Source of the DNA: Pedobacter schmidteae | GTDB lineage: Bacteria > Bacteroidota > Bacteroidia > Sphingobacteriales > Sphingobacteriaceae | Direction: 5' to 3' | DNA length: 64,000 bases | NCBI RefSeq assembly: GCF_900564155.1 | Contig: NZ_LS999839.1 | Coordinates: 5,515,097 to 5,579,096 of the forward strand | Shown: piece by piece, positions 25,867 to 34,622 of the stretch | Layout of the letters: the number at the start of each line of letters is the position of its first letter | How positions within the stretch are numbered: position 1 is the stretch's first letter | Notes under the pieces: model-generated | What the model was told of the DNA's origin: nothing | Database searches by the model: none | The model's input: the letters and a program-made list of their open reading frames with translations, nothing else | Translations under genes and position numbers: made by a program

Positions 25867-26707
25867 ACTGATCGAATGTCCGCGAGATGCGATGCAGGGC
25901 ATTCACCATTTTATTGATACAGATTTGAAAGCAGCTTACCTGAACCTGTTGTTGCAGGTAGGCTTTGACACCATAGATTTTGGCAGCTTTGTTTCACCAA
26001 AGGCCATTCCGCAGTTGCGGGATACGGCCGAAGTATTGTCGAAGCTCGACCTTAGCCATACAAAGTCAAAATTACTGGCTATTGTAGCCAATTTAAGGGG
26101 TGCTCAGGAAGCCGCTACACACGCAGAGATCAATTACCTTGGCTTTCCTTTTTCCATTTCTGAAACATTCCAGCAACGCAATACCAATTCCAGCATTGCC
26201 CAGTCTGTTGATACGGTAAAAGAATTGCTGGAACTGTGCGATTCGCACAATAAAATTGCCGTAATTTATTTGTCAATGGGCTTTGGCAATCCTTATGGCG
26301 ATGAATGGAATGCAGAAATTGTGGAACAGTGGGCCGACAAGCTGGCAGGACATGGTGCAAAAATCCTGGCTTTATCAGATACAACCGGGGTATCCTCGCC
26401 GGAAAAGATAAAAGCCATATTACCTGGCTTACTAAATCGTTTTGAGGATGTAGAAATTGGCGTACACCTGCACAGTACCCCCGGTACCCGTTTGGAAAAG
26501 ATAGCTGCAGCCTATGAATGTGGCTGCAGGCGGTTTGACAGTGCTTTGAAAGGCTTTGGTGGCTGCCCAATGGCTACTGATGACCTGACCGGCAATATGG
26601 CTACAGAAGACCTGATGGCCTATTTAAACAGTAAAGGAGAGACTTTAGGTTTAAATATGGACAAATGGCAGGAAGCCGTACAGCTTTCTGCCCGGATATT
26701 TCTTTAA
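25844..26707 (+). CDS. Hydroxymethylglutaryl-CoA lyase
   Basis: 287-residue TIM-barrel lyase that cleaves HMG-CoA to acetoacetate and acetyl-CoA, the last step of leucine breakdown. Active-site pieces fit human HMGCL: R14-D15 in ECPRDAMQG, metal ligands H208 and H210 in GVHLHSTPG, and the catalytic cysteine C241 in GFGGCPMATDD. The first strand reads ECPRD instead of the usual EVGPRD. Its ATG lies 23 bp inside the end of ndh, so the two are translationally linked, and the lyase probably has no promoter of its own. A related carboxylase (accD) is elsewhere in the window but is not a partner. Confidence 0.9.
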   Translation: MIQQKPIKLIECPRDAMQGIHHFIDTDLKAAYLNLLLQVGFDTIDFGSFVSPKAIPQLRDTAEVLSKLDLSHTKSKLLAIVANLRGAQEAATHAEINYLGFPFSISETFQQRNTNSSIAQSVDTVKELLELCDSHNKIAVIYLSMGFGNPYGDEWNAEIVEQWADKLAGHGAKILALSDTTGVSSPEKIKAILPGLLNRFEDVEIGVHLHSTPGTRLEKIAAAYECGCRRFDSALKGFGGCPMATDDLTGNMATEDLMAYLNSKGETLGLNMDKWQEAVQLSARIFL

Positions 26708-27129
26708 GCCTTTTTTACCATTTTCATATGTTGGATGCCGGCTTCTTCAAATTGCTCACCTTCGGCAATAAAACCAAAACGGGCGTACAAAGGCAAGGCA
26801 TGCAATTGTGCATTGAGGTAAATGTAATGTGCAGTTTCGGGTAAATCGGCCAATGCCGCAGCCACCAGGGCCTGCCCTATTCTTTTCCCTCTAAATTCCT
26901 TTAATACCGCAAAACGCTCCAGTTTATAGCCTTGCTCTGTTTTACGCCAGCGACAGGCGCCACAGGCTGCTCCGTTCATTTCGGCCAGGAAATGGACAGA
27001 CTCTTCTTCGTTTTCCCACTCCAGCTCTGGCGGGCAGTTTTGTTCGACCACAAATACCTGTTTTCTGACTGCAAATACTTTTTCCAGCTCTTCTTTATTT
27101 TTTACTTTATTTACCAGCAGTGCTTCCAT
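26704..27129 (-). CDS. GNAT-family N-acetyltransferase
   Basis: 141-residue cytosolic acetyltransferase with the acetyl-CoA-binding motif A FAVLKEFRGKRIGQALVAAAL (about residues 73 to 93) and a preceding strand ACGACRWRKTEQGYKLERF. It resembles small ElaA-like enzymes (EQNCPPELEWENEEE near residue 33), but the acceptor is unknown. It converges on the HMG-CoA lyase gene with a four-base overlap and follows the iron-permease-like gene, whose stop lies 23 bp inside its start. Confidence 0.85.
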   Translation of the reverse strand: MEALLVNKVKNKEELEKVFAVRKQVFVVEQNCPPELEWENEEESVHFLAEMNGAACGACRWRKTEQGYKLERFAVLKEFRGKRIGQALVAAALADLPETAHYIYLNAQLHALPLYARFGFIAEGEQFEEAGIQHMKMVKKA

Positions 27130-27595
27130 GATCTTTATTTAGGGTTTGTTTTATCTTCTTTTTAATTTTGTTCAGTTCCTCTGCAGCATCAATAGAATGT
27201 GAAGTATGGATATCAACTTCTTCTTTTGCCAGAACTGCCAGGGTTACATAAAACTTATGGAGCTGGTCTAGCTCGGCCTCTGTCAGGTCTTCGATATCCA
27301 CCATTCTGTTGCTCGCCCTTTCATGTGCGGCAATCAGCTCATTCAATTTCAGCTGAATTGCTTTACCATCTTTGTTTTGCGCCTTTTGAATTAAAAAAAC
27401 CATCAGGAAGGTAATGATGGTGGTACCTGTGTTAATGACCAATTGCCAGGTTTCTGAATAATTGAATATGGGGCCACTTAATGCCCAGATGACCACAATG
27501 GCCATGGCGATAAGGAAAGCAGAAGAACTTCCTGTAAAGGAAGTTGCCGCATTGGCAAAACGTTCAAATAAGCTGTTGCTTTTTTTCTTTTTCAT
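27107..27595 (-). CDS. Low-affinity iron permease family protein
   Basis: 162-residue inner-membrane protein of the family annotated as low-affinity iron permease (named after yeast Fet4). Two hydrophobic helices (about 20 to 42 and 50 to 72: SSAFLIAMAIVVIWALSGPI and LVINTGTTIITFLMVFLIQ) are followed by IQLKLNELIAAHERASNRMVDIEDL, which is the family's conserved stretch. The C-terminal helical region is charged and cytosolic. Iron transport by bacterial members is not established. The ATG is 118 bp before the fbaA terminator, and the gene overlaps the GNAT gene, with which it is cotranscribed. Confidence 0.82.
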   Translation of the reverse strand: MKKKKSNSLFERFANAATSFTGSSSAFLIAMAIVVIWALSGPIFNYSETWQLVINTGTTIITFLMVFLIQKAQNKDGKAIQLKLNELIAAHERASNRMVDIEDLTEAELDQLHKFYVTLAVLAKEEVDIHTSHSIDAAEELNKIKKKIKQTLNKDHGSTAGK

Positions 27596-27653
27596 AAAAC
27601 GCAGATCATTTTTTTTAAGTTCATCGTTAGGTGTTCAAGTACTTAATGAGGAC

Positions 27654-27697
27654 AAAAAAAGCGCCATAAGGTTTGACCTCATGGCGCTTTTTTTTTT
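27654..27697 (-). terminator. Intrinsic terminator after fbaA
   Basis: Arms AGCGCCAT..AGGT and ACCT..ATGGCGCT around TTG, with one mismatched position. A-run on the left gives the T-tract in the leftward transcript. Confidence 0.9.
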
Positions 27698-27713
27698 AAA
27701 ATTACGCGGTTAC

Positions 27714-28793
27714 TTACAGTTTGTCGCTTGCGTTTTTACAGTTCAGATCTTCAAATGCCTGCGTTAAACGTTTCACAAATTGCTCCTCACCTTTGCGCAA
27801 CCAAACGCGTGGGTCGTAATATTTTTTGTTTGGTTTATCTTCACCATCCGGATTACCGATCTGGCCCTGAAGATAAGCTTCGTTAGCTTTGTAATAATCC
27901 AGGATACCTTCCCACATCGCCCATTGCATATCAGTATCGATATTCATTTTGATGGCTCCGTAAGAAATGGCTTCTCTGATTTCTTCCTGTGAAGAACCTG
28001 ATCCGCCGTGGAACACAAAATTGATTGGTTTTTCGGCAGTTAGGTTAAACTTCTCTTTGATATAATCCTGAGAATTTTTAAGGATTACGGGCTGCAATTT
28101 TACGTTACCCGGTTTATATACACCATGTACGTTACCGAATGCCGCAGCAACAGTAAATTTATCACTTACTTTGCTCAGTTCCTCGTAAGCATAAGCCACC
28201 TCAGAAGGTTGTGTATACAGTTTAGAACTGTCTACATCGCTATTGTCAACACCATCTTCTTCTCCACCGGTTACACCCAGTTCAATTTCGATGGTCATAC
28301 CCATTTTTGCCATACGGGCCAGATATTTGGCCGATATCTCCATGTTTTCTTCGATTGGTTCTTCCGAAAGATCAAGCATGTGAGATGAAAATAGTGGCTT
28401 ACCATGTTCTGCAAAGAATTTTTCGCCGTGGTCTAGCAATCCATCAATCCATGGTAATAATTTTTTAGCGGCGTGGTCGGTATGTAAAACCACAGCAACA
28501 CCATAATGTTCGGCAAGTAAATGAACATGTTTGGCCGCCGAAACAGCACCTAACACACATGCATTTAAATTGTCATTGTTTAATGTTTTTCCTGCATAAA
28601 ACTGCGCACCTCCGTTAGATAACTGGATCATAACAGGTGAATTAACCGCTTTTGCAGTTTCCATCACTGCATTAATGGTATTGGTGCCTGTAACGTTTAC
28701 CGCCGGTAAAGCAAATTGATGTTTTTTAGCCTGTTCAAACAATTCCTGAACAGCATCTCCGTAAATTACGCCTTTATAGCCTTTTAAACTCAT
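27714..28793 (-). CDS. fbaA: Class II fructose-1,6-bisphosphate aldolase
   Basis: Zinc-dependent aldolase of glycolysis and gluconeogenesis: splits fructose-1,6-bisphosphate to dihydroxyacetone phosphate and glyceraldehyde-3-phosphate. From the chosen ATG at 28793 (MSLKGYKGV) it has 359 residues, the same as E. coli FbaA; the longer frame to 28844 adds a spurious leader. Key residues: VVLHTDHAAKKLL (catalytic Asp and zinc His), FGNVHGVYKPG (zinc His), VFHGGSGS (zinc His, phosphate loop) and MNIDTDMQWA. It ends at its own terminator and faces accD across a divergent spacer. Confidence 0.97.
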   Translation of the reverse strand: MSLKGYKGVIYGDAVQELFEQAKKHQFALPAVNVTGTNTINAVMETAKAVNSPVMIQLSNGGAQFYAGKTLNNDNLNACVLGAVSAAKHVHLLAEHYGVAVVLHTDHAAKKLLPWIDGLLDHGEKFFAEHGKPLFSSHMLDLSEEPIEENMEISAKYLARMAKMGMTIEIELGVTGGEEDGVDNSDVDSSKLYTQPSEVAYAYEELSKVSDKFTVAAAFGNVHGVYKPGNVKLQPVILKNSQDYIKEKFNLTAEKPINFVFHGGSGSSQEEIREAISYGAIKMNIDTDMQWAMWEGILDYYKANEAYLQGQIGNPDGEDKPNKKYYDPRVWLRKGEEQFVKRLTQAFEDLNCKNASDKL

Positions 28794-28922
28794 TATTTTT
28801 AATTTTAGATATGCCGAAGTTATGAAAATTATGGCTTTAGGCAAATTAAAGTTATGCTAAACTTGCACAAGGTGTTCTGATTTTTTTTTGTTTCTTTGTA
28901 CTCGCATTTTTCAACAAATAAC

Positions 28923-29768
28923 ATGGCTTGGTTTAAGAGAGAAAAAAAAGGTATCAGTACGTCAACAGAAGAAAAGAAAGAGGCACCCGATGGTTTATGG
29001 AACAAGTGCCCCAACTGTAAAAAAGCGTTACACAGTGCCGATCTGGTAGAAAATAAATATGTTTGCCAATACTGCAATTATCATTTGCGGGTTGGATCTA
29101 AAGAATACTTTGAAGTATTGTTTGACAACAATCAGTTTACAGAACTGTTTGCAAACCTGACCTCGGGTGATCCATTAAACTTTACAGACAGCAAACCCTA
29201 TACGGAAAGACTGGTAGAAAGCCAGAATAAAACCGGTTTAAAGGATGCCATCAGGGCTGCTCATGGTAAAATAGAAGGTGAAGACCTGGTAGTTGCCTGT
29301 ATGGATTTCAACTTCATTGGCGGATCTATGGGTTCGGTAGTAGGCGAAAAAATTGCCCGCTCCATTGATTATAGTATCAAACACAAAATCCCCTTCCTGA
29401 TGATTTCAAAATCAGGTGGCGCAAGGATGATGGAAGCTGCATTCTCATTAATGCAGATGGCTAAAACATCGGCCAAGCTGGCCTTATTGAGCGAGGCTAA
29501 AATTCCGTACATCTCTTTATTAACAGATCCTACTACAGGTGGTGTAACGGCTTCGTATGCCATGCTGGGAGATATCAATATTGCTGAACCGGGTTCGTTA
29601 ATCGGTTTTGCAGGCCCAAGGGTAATTAAAGAAACGATTAAAAAAGATTTGCCTAAAGGTTTCCAGACTGCCGAGTTTGTACTGGAACATGGCTTTTTAG
29701 ACTTTATTGTCGACCGCAGGGCAATGAAAGCCAAACTGGCTGCATTCATCAAAATGATGAAGAATTAA
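28923..29768 (+). CDS. accD: Acetyl-CoA carboxylase carboxyltransferase, beta subunit
   Basis: 281-residue subunit that, with AccA, moves the carboxyl group from biotin-AccB to acetyl-CoA, the first step of fatty acid synthesis. The N-terminal zinc ribbon has C29, C32, C48 and C51 (CPNCKKAL and CQYC). The crotonase-type core has [13 protein letters not shown] and [17 protein letters not shown]. The start is ATG 28923 ([10 protein letters not shown]), the family's usual N-terminus; the upstream codons to 28896 begin with TTG and do not fit. It ends at a strong bidirectional terminator. Confidence 0.97.
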   Translation: MAWFKREKKGISTSTEEKKEAPDGLWNKCPNCKKALHSADLVENKYVCQYCNYHLRVGSKEYFEVLFDNNQFTELFANLTSGDPLNFTDSKPYTERLVESQNKTGLKDAIRAAHGKIEGEDLVVACMDFNFIGGSMGSVVGEKIARSIDYSIKHKIPFLMISKSGGARMMEAAFSLMQMAKTSAKLALLSEAKIPYISLLTDPTTGGVTASYAMLGDINIAEPGSLIGFAGPRVIKETIKKDLPKGFQTAEFVLEHGFLDFIVDRRAMKAKLAAFIKMMKN

Positions 29769-29779
29769 AAATTAAGATA

Positions 29780-29824
29780 AAAAAAGAGAGGGGTTTGTAT
29801 GATACAAACCCCTCTCTTTTTTTA
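29780..29824. terminator. Bidirectional intrinsic terminator, accD / cysteine desulfurase
   Basis: Arms AAAAAGAGAGGGGTTTGTA (29781 to 29799) and TACAAACCCCTCTCTTTTT (29803 to 29821), 19 bp, perfect, three-base loop. Confidence 0.94.
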
Positions 29825-29866
29825 CACTTTGTCTTTAAGCATCCCGTCATCATGACAGGATTGCGC

Positions 29867-31015
29867 TTAAGCACTTACATTTTGCGCTACAATCTGCTTT
29901 ACTTTTTCTACCACAAAATCAAGTTCGGCTTTGGTATTGTATTTACTGAAGGAGAAACGTACAGATGGTCTGTTCGGATCGGCCCCAATACCGGTAAGCA
30001 CATGAGAACCAATGTTGGAACCCGATGAGCAGGCACTACCACCGGAAGCCGAAATACCGTTAATATCCAGGTTAAACAATAACATATCTGCCATGTCCAT
30101 TGCCGGGAAAGAAACATTCAGTACCGTATACAAACTCTTATCTGCGTCGGTTTCGCCATTAAAACAAATATCAGGAATGGCCTCGATAAGCTGCTCTTTC
30201 AGGTAATCTTTCAATCCCTGGATGTGTTGCTGGTGACTATCCATCTCTGCATAAGCAATTTCCAACGCCTTAGCCAATCCTACAATTCCATATACGTTTT
30301 CGGTTCCGCCGCGCATGTTGCGCTCCTGCGCACCACCAAAAATCATCGGACTGATTTTAATGTTGTGGTTTACAAACAGGAAGCCTACCCCTTTAGGGCC
30401 ATGCAATTTATGTGCTGCACACACAATAAAGTGTGCTTTCAGCTTTCTTACATCGTGCACATAATGCCCCATCGTTTGAACGGTATCACAATGATAAATG
30501 GCATTGTACGTTTCGCAAAGCTCTCCTATACTTTCAATATCGTTTAAAGTACCCAATTCATTATTGGCATGCATTAAGGATACAAAAGAACGTTCATTAT
30601 TTTTTAGCAATTCTTCCAGGTGATTGAGGTCGACATTCCCTTTTTCGTCGATATCCACAAAACTCAGCTTTTCAATTACCCCTTGCTTCAGCAGCATACC
30701 CAAAGTATGTTCAACAGCGTGGTGTTCTATTTTTGAAGTGATTGCATGTTTAATATTAAACGCAGCAATACCACAACGAATAGCTGTATTATCGGCCTCA
30801 GTGCCACCGGATGTAAAAAATATTTCGGCGGGGCTGGCATTCAAAAGTCCTGATACCGTTTTCCTCGCTTTTTCAATTAATGTACGTACTTCCCGGCCCT
30901 GAGCATGAATTGATGATGGGTTTCCGTAATAATTGTCCATTACGTTTACCATCTCCGCCATCACTTCCTTGTCCAAAGGAGTAGTGGCGGCGTTATCTAA
31001 ATAAACCCGTTCCAT
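29867..31015 (-). CDS. Cysteine desulfurase (NifS/IscS-like)
   Basis: 382-residue PLP enzyme that takes sulfur from cysteine for Fe-S clusters, thiolated tRNA and other uses. The PLP lysine is K203 in CAAHKLHGPKGVGF; the stacking histidine is H99 in KIEHHAVEHT; the persulfide cysteine is C329 in SASGGSACSSGSN on its mobile loop, of the type I (NifS/IscS) length. No iscU, iscA or sufE lies alongside, so its acceptor cannot be assigned and a symbol is withheld. It follows glmM by 30 bp on the same strand and shares its transcript. Confidence 0.93.
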   Translation of the reverse strand: MERVYLDNAATTPLDKEVMAEMVNVMDNYYGNPSSIHAQGREVRTLIEKARKTVSGLLNASPAEIFFTSGGTEADNTAIRCGIAAFNIKHAITSKIEHHAVEHTLGMLLKQGVIEKLSFVDIDEKGNVDLNHLEELLKNNERSFVSLMHANNELGTLNDIESIGELCETYNAIYHCDTVQTMGHYVHDVRKLKAHFIVCAAHKLHGPKGVGFLFVNHNIKISPMIFGGAQERNMRGGTENVYGIVGLAKALEIAYAEMDSHQQHIQGLKDYLKEQLIEAIPDICFNGETDADKSLYTVLNVSFPAMDMADMLLFNLDINGISASGGSACSSGSNIGSHVLTGIGADPNRPSVRFSFSKYNTKAELDFVVEKVKQIVAQNVSA

Positions 31016-31045
31016 TTTAATTTAATAAGTTAGTTAGTTTTTTTA

Positions 31046-32434
31046 TTAGTTCAGTTTTAATATTTCTTTGATATCCGATATAATTTTTGCAGCCAGGTTT
31101 TCGGCAACAGTTTCTGTGCCGGCCTCGCTATAAATACGGATAATCGGTTCGGTGTTTGATCTGCGCAGGTGTACCCACTCCTTATCAAACTCTATCTTTA
31201 ACCCATCAATAGTGCTGTTTGGCTGATCTTTGTATTTCTCCTGCACTTTGATCATCAAAGCATCAATATCCATCTCTGGTGTTAAAGTAATTTTATTTTT
31301 TGAGATGTGGTATTCCGGATAACTTTTGCGCAGCAGGGAAATAGATTTACCAAATTTGGCCAGATGCGTTAAAAACAAAGCAATACCCACCAGGGCATCA
31401 CGGCCATAGTGTAGTTCAGGATAAATAATACCTCCGTTGCCTTCGCCACCAATAACAGCATTGGTTGCCTTCATTTGGTTCACTACGTTGACCTCTCCTA
31501 CTGCTGATGCATGATAAACACCACCTGCTTTTTCGGTTACATCTCTTAACGCCCTGGTAGAGGATAAATTAGAAACTGCATTACCAGGCGTATTTTTAAG
31601 AATATAGTCGGCCACAGCAACCAGGGTATATTCCTCGCCAAACATTTCCCCATCTTCACAAACGAAGCACAAACGATCCACATCCGGGTCAACAACAATT
31701 CCCAGGTCGGCCTTTTTGTTTTGTACCACCTTGGCAATTTCAGTTAAATTTTCGGGTAACGGTTCGGGGTTATGTGGGAAATGACCATCCGGCTCACAAT
31801 ACAGTTCATGTATGGTTTCTACACCCAAGGCTTTCAACAAGGCAGGTACAAATATCCCTCCTGTTGAGTTGACACAGTCGATAGCAATTTTAAAATTGGC
31901 TTTTTTAATGGCAGCAACATCCACCAATGGCAAAGCCAAAATAATATCAATATGTTTTTGCAGGTAAGTATCATTGCTGATCACTTTACCCAGGCTATCT
32001 ACATCTGCGAATTCAAATTCGGACTTTTCAGCGATCTCCAACACTTCTTTTCCATCTGCATCACTAATAAACTCACCTTTATCATTTAACAATTTCAGCG
32101 CATTCCATTGTTTCGGATTATGACTTGCTGTCAAAATGATACCGCCGCCTGCCTGTTCCATTGGAACTGCAATTTCTACCGTTGGTGTAGTAGATAAACC
32201 AAGGTCTATCACTTCAATTCCCAGTCCCTGCAAGGTTCCGATAACGAGGTTGTTTACCATTTCGCCTGAAATCCGCGCATCGCGGCCAAGAACAATCTTT
32301 TTAATGTTGGTTCTGCTGATTACCCAGGAGCCATAAGCTGCTGTAAATTTTACAATGTCGATGGGGGTTAGTCCGTTGCCGGCAACGCCGCCAATAGTCC
32401 CCCTGATGCCGGAGATAGATTTTATTAGTGTCAA
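31046..32434 (-). CDS. glmM: Phosphoglucosamine mutase (phosphohexomutase family)
   Basis: 462-residue enzyme of the alpha-D-phosphohexomutase family. The phosphoserine is S104 in ILTASHNPKQWNALK; the magnesium loop is VDPDVDRLCFV; the sugar loop is GEGNGGIIYPELHYGRDA and the phosphate loop LRRSNTEPIIRIYSEA. The sequence at TASHNPKQWNA and the length fit GlmM, which makes GlcN-1-P for UDP-GlcNAc, the substrate of the MurA in this window. A phosphomannomutase role cannot be excluded. A TATTTTTG box (32458 to 32451) lies 16 bp before the ATG. Confidence 0.88.
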   Translation of the reverse strand: MTLIKSISGIRGTIGGVAGNGLTPIDIVKFTAAYGSWVISRTNIKKIVLGRDARISGEMVNNLVIGTLQGLGIEVIDLGLSTTPTVEIAVPMEQAGGGIILTASHNPKQWNALKLLNDKGEFISDADGKEVLEIAEKSEFEFADVDSLGKVISNDTYLQKHIDIILALPLVDVAAIKKANFKIAIDCVNSTGGIFVPALLKALGVETIHELYCEPDGHFPHNPEPLPENLTEIAKVVQNKKADLGIVVDPDVDRLCFVCEDGEMFGEEYTLVAVADYILKNTPGNAVSNLSSTRALRDVTEKAGGVYHASAVGEVNVVNQMKATNAVIGGEGNGGIIYPELHYGRDALVGIALFLTHLAKFGKSISLLRKSYPEYHISKNKITLTPEMDIDALMIKVQEKYKDQPNSTIDGLKIEFDKEWVHLRRSNTEPIIRIYSEAGTETVAENLAAKIISDIKEILKLN

Positions 32435-32450
32435 TTTGTTGAGTTTTCAC

Positions 32451-32478
32451 CAAAAATAAGAAAAATTCAGGTAACCAA
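32451..32478 (-). promoter_or_regulatory. Candidate glmM promoter
   Basis: Minus strand: TTG (32478 to 32476), 17 bp, then TATTTTTG (32458 to 32451), 16 bases before the glmM ATG. Confidence 0.5.
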
Positions 32479-32504
32479 TTATTTAACTTATATCATTATT
32501 ATAA

Positions 32505-32527
32505 CAAATGCAGTTAAATTGCATTTG
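32505..32527. promoter_or_regulatory. Perfect 8-bp inverted repeat in the glmM / methyltransferase divergent spacer
   Basis: CAAATGCA (32505 to 32512), seven bases, TGCATTTG (32520 to 32527). Located between two divergent promoters; it has no T-tract, so a protein-binding operator is more likely than a terminator. Confidence 0.5.
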
Positions 32528-32564
32528 CTGTACAAATAATCTTACCTGTTGCAGACCAAAACAC

Positions 32565-32572
32565 TATATTTG
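32565..32572 (+). promoter_or_regulatory. Candidate -7 box TATATTTG for the methyltransferase operon
   Basis: Perfect TAnnTTTG match 21 bp before the chosen ATG (32594). A longer reading frame from 32549 would place the promoter inside the coding region, which supports the later start. Confidence 0.55.
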
Positions 32573-32593
32573 TATCTTTCAAAATGTTTCAAT

Positions 32594-33325
32594 ATGCAGC
32601 GTAAATGGTTTCAATACTGGTTTAATTCCCCTTATTATCATATACTTTACAGTCAACGTAATGATGCCGAGGCCGAATTTTTAATTGACAATTTATCGGC
32701 TTATTTAAAACCTGCACTGGAATCAAGAATTCTGGATATTGCCTGTGGACGCGGACGTCATGCCATTTATCTGAACAAAAAGGGATATGATGTAACTGGC
32801 ATCGACCTTTCAGAGCAGAGCATTAAGTATGCTCAGCAATTTGAACAAAAGCACCTGCACTTTTTTGTACACGATATGCGCAAATTGTGTTTTATCAATT
32901 ACTTTGACATTGCTTTGAACCTGTTTACCAGTTTTGGATATTTTGAAACAGAAAAAGACCATGTAAATGCATTGAAGTCTTTTAGAAAGAGTTTAAAGCC
33001 CGATGGGACTTTGGTGATAGACTATTTCAACACCCAAAAAATCATTAAAAACCTGGCGCATAAGGAAATAAAAACAGTTGAAGGGATAGAGTTTCACCTG
33101 AGTAAGTTTGTAGCAAACGGAAAAATCATTAAACACATCAACTTTGAGCACCGCGATAAGCCTTTTGCTTTTGAAGAACGTGTGCAAGCTTTTGAACTGG
33201 CCGATTTTGAAAGAATGTTTGCCAAAAGTGGTTTGCAGATTACAGCCACCTTTGGAAGTTATGGCCTGGAGGAATTTGATGAGACGAAATCAGACCGTTT
33301 GATTTTAATCTGTAAAAAAGTATGA
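32594..33325 (+). CDS. SAM-dependent methyltransferase
   Basis: 243-residue class I methyltransferase of unknown substrate. Motif I is ILDIACGRGRHAIYL, followed by the acidic end of strand 2 in GYDVTGIDLSEQSI and motif IV around FDIALNLFTSFGYF. The start is ATG 32594 (MQRKWFQYWFNSPYYH), just after the candidate promoter. The stop overlaps the PAP2 gene's ATG (ATGA), and the ZIP gene follows with a one-base overlap, so the three are a tight operon. The partners give no common pathway. Confidence 0.87.
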   Translation: MQRKWFQYWFNSPYYHILYSQRNDAEAEFLIDNLSAYLKPALESRILDIACGRGRHAIYLNKKGYDVTGIDLSEQSIKYAQQFEQKHLHFFVHDMRKLCFINYFDIALNLFTSFGYFETEKDHVNALKSFRKSLKPDGTLVIDYFNTQKIIKNLAHKEIKTVEGIEFHLSKFVANGKIIKHINFEHRDKPFAFEERVQAFELADFERMFAKSGLQITATFGSYGLEEFDETKSDRLILICKKV

Positions 33326-33885
33326 TAGAGAGCTTACAGCAATTTGATGTCGAGCTTTTTTTAAAGATCCATCGGGGAATGGCCAATCCATTTTTCGACT
33401 GGCTCCTGCCCTTGATGCGCAACCGGTATTTCTGGGCACCACTTTATTTGTTTATCCTGATTTTTTGTATGATTGAATACAAAAAAAAAGGGGCATACAT
33501 TATTGGTATGTTGCTGGCTACTTTTGCTATGGGCGATATCATTGCCTCGCGCCTGATTAAGCCACTTGTAGGGCGGATCAGGCCATGTAATGAAGTAAGC
33601 CTTGCCGATCTGATTATCCACAGGGTACCTTGTGGCAGCGGACAGAGTTTCCCATCGGCACATGCCACCAATCATTTTGCCATTGCCATATTCCTGATTT
33701 TTGTTTTTTACGATAAATGGAAGCCTATTTTGCCTATAGGCCTGGCCTGGGCTTTTATCATTTCTTTTTCGCAGATCTACGTTGGGGTACATTACCCTAT
33801 CGATACCATGGTAGGCGCTGTGCTGGGCACAACAATAGGCATTTTTACTGCATCAATTTATAGAAAAATACAACCGCAATTATAA
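33322..33885 (+). CDS. PAP2-family membrane phosphatase
   Basis: 187-residue integral membrane protein of the type 2 phosphatidic acid phosphatase superfamily. All three catalytic motifs are visible: KPLVGRIRPC (KxxxxxxRP), PSAHATNHF (PSxH) and SQIYVGVHYPIDTMVG (SxxxxxxHxxxD). Family members dephosphorylate phosphatidic acid, undecaprenyl pyrophosphate or lipid A; which applies is not clear, though BacA-like undecaprenyl-PP recycling is plausible. It overlaps the genes on both sides. Confidence 0.9.
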   Translation: MIESLQQFDVELFLKIHRGMANPFFDWLLPLMRNRYFWAPLYLFILIFCMIEYKKKGAYIIGMLLATFAMGDIIASRLIKPLVGRIRPCNEVSLADLIIHRVPCGSGQSFPSAHATNHFAIAIFLIFVFYDKWKPILPIGLAWAFIISFSQIYVGVHYPIDTMVGAVLGTTIGIFTASIYRKIQPQL

Positions 33886-34622
33886 TGGAAATCTGGAAAC
33901 TGGTCATTTTATTTTTCAGCGCCTTTTTAGGAGGTACAGCAATATTTTTAGTGAAGAGCGACAAGTCGCAATTGCTAAAACTAATCCTTTCCTTTAGCGG
34001 TGCCTATTTATTTTCGATTACAGTATTGCACCTGATACCGGAGGCTTACAGTGGTGCCGACCATGAAAGTATTGGTGTATTTATCTTAATTGGTTTTTTA
34101 CTACAGGTATTACTGGAGCAATTTTCGGAAGGTGTGGAGCATGGACACATTCATAAGCACAATGATAGCAAGGCTTTTCCATATGGTATTATGATCAGTT
34201 TATGCCTGCATGCTTTTCTGGAAGGGATGCCTTTGGCAAAAGATCAGCACAATGCTTTGATTTATGGCATAGCCCTGCATCACATACCGGCAGCGTTTGC
34301 ACTGGCCAGCATTCTGCTTCAAAGTCATTTTAACCGCAATAGCGTCATATTTTACATCAGTATTTTTGCCATTATGGCCCCGCTTGGTTTTTATGTAAGC
34401 TATGGTTTGAGTACTGGCAGTATTGGCGGCGTTGAAGCCTACTTTAACAAGATCATGGGCATTGTGATTGGTATATTTTTACACATATCTACCACCATCC
34501 TGTTTGAATCGAGTGTTGATCATAAGGTGAGTAAACGCAAAATGATTGCGGTATTGTGCGGAGTAGCGATAGCACTGATTGGTTTTTATACCTCAGGCCA
34601 TAGTCATCATCACGTCCACTAG
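33885..34622 (+). CDS. ZIP-family metal transporter
   Basis: 245-residue inner-membrane protein with about eight helices. Metal-binding signatures of the ZIP family are present in helix IV (LHAFLEGMPLA) and helix V (LHHIPAAFALA). A His-rich loop (EHGHIHKHND) precedes helix IV and the C-terminus ends SGHSHHHVH, both typical of zinc or iron handling. The likely role is uptake of Zn2+ or another divalent metal. Last gene of the methyltransferase-PAP2-ZIP operon; it converges with the marR gene, overlapping its last four bases. Confidence 0.9.
   Translation: MEIWKLVILFFSAFLGGTAIFLVKSDKSQLLKLILSFSGAYLFSITVLHLIPEAYSGADHESIGVFILIGFLLQVLLEQFSEGVEHGHIHKHNDSKAFPYGIMISLCLHAFLEGMPLAKDQHNALIYGIALHHIPAAFALASILLQSHFNRNSVIFYISIFAIMAPLGFYVSYGLSTGSIGGVEAYFNKIMGIVIGIFLHISTTILFESSVDHKVSKRKMIAVLCGVAIALIGFYTSGHSHHHVH

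Noticed and set aside
26130-26570. 146-codon minus-strand ORF
   Set aside because: It lies wholly inside the HMG-CoA lyase gene and its translation has no recognisable domain; it is a frame shadow.
33361-33792. 143-codon minus-strand ORF
   Set aside because: Antisense to the PAP2 phosphatase, whose catalytic motifs are intact; a shadow.
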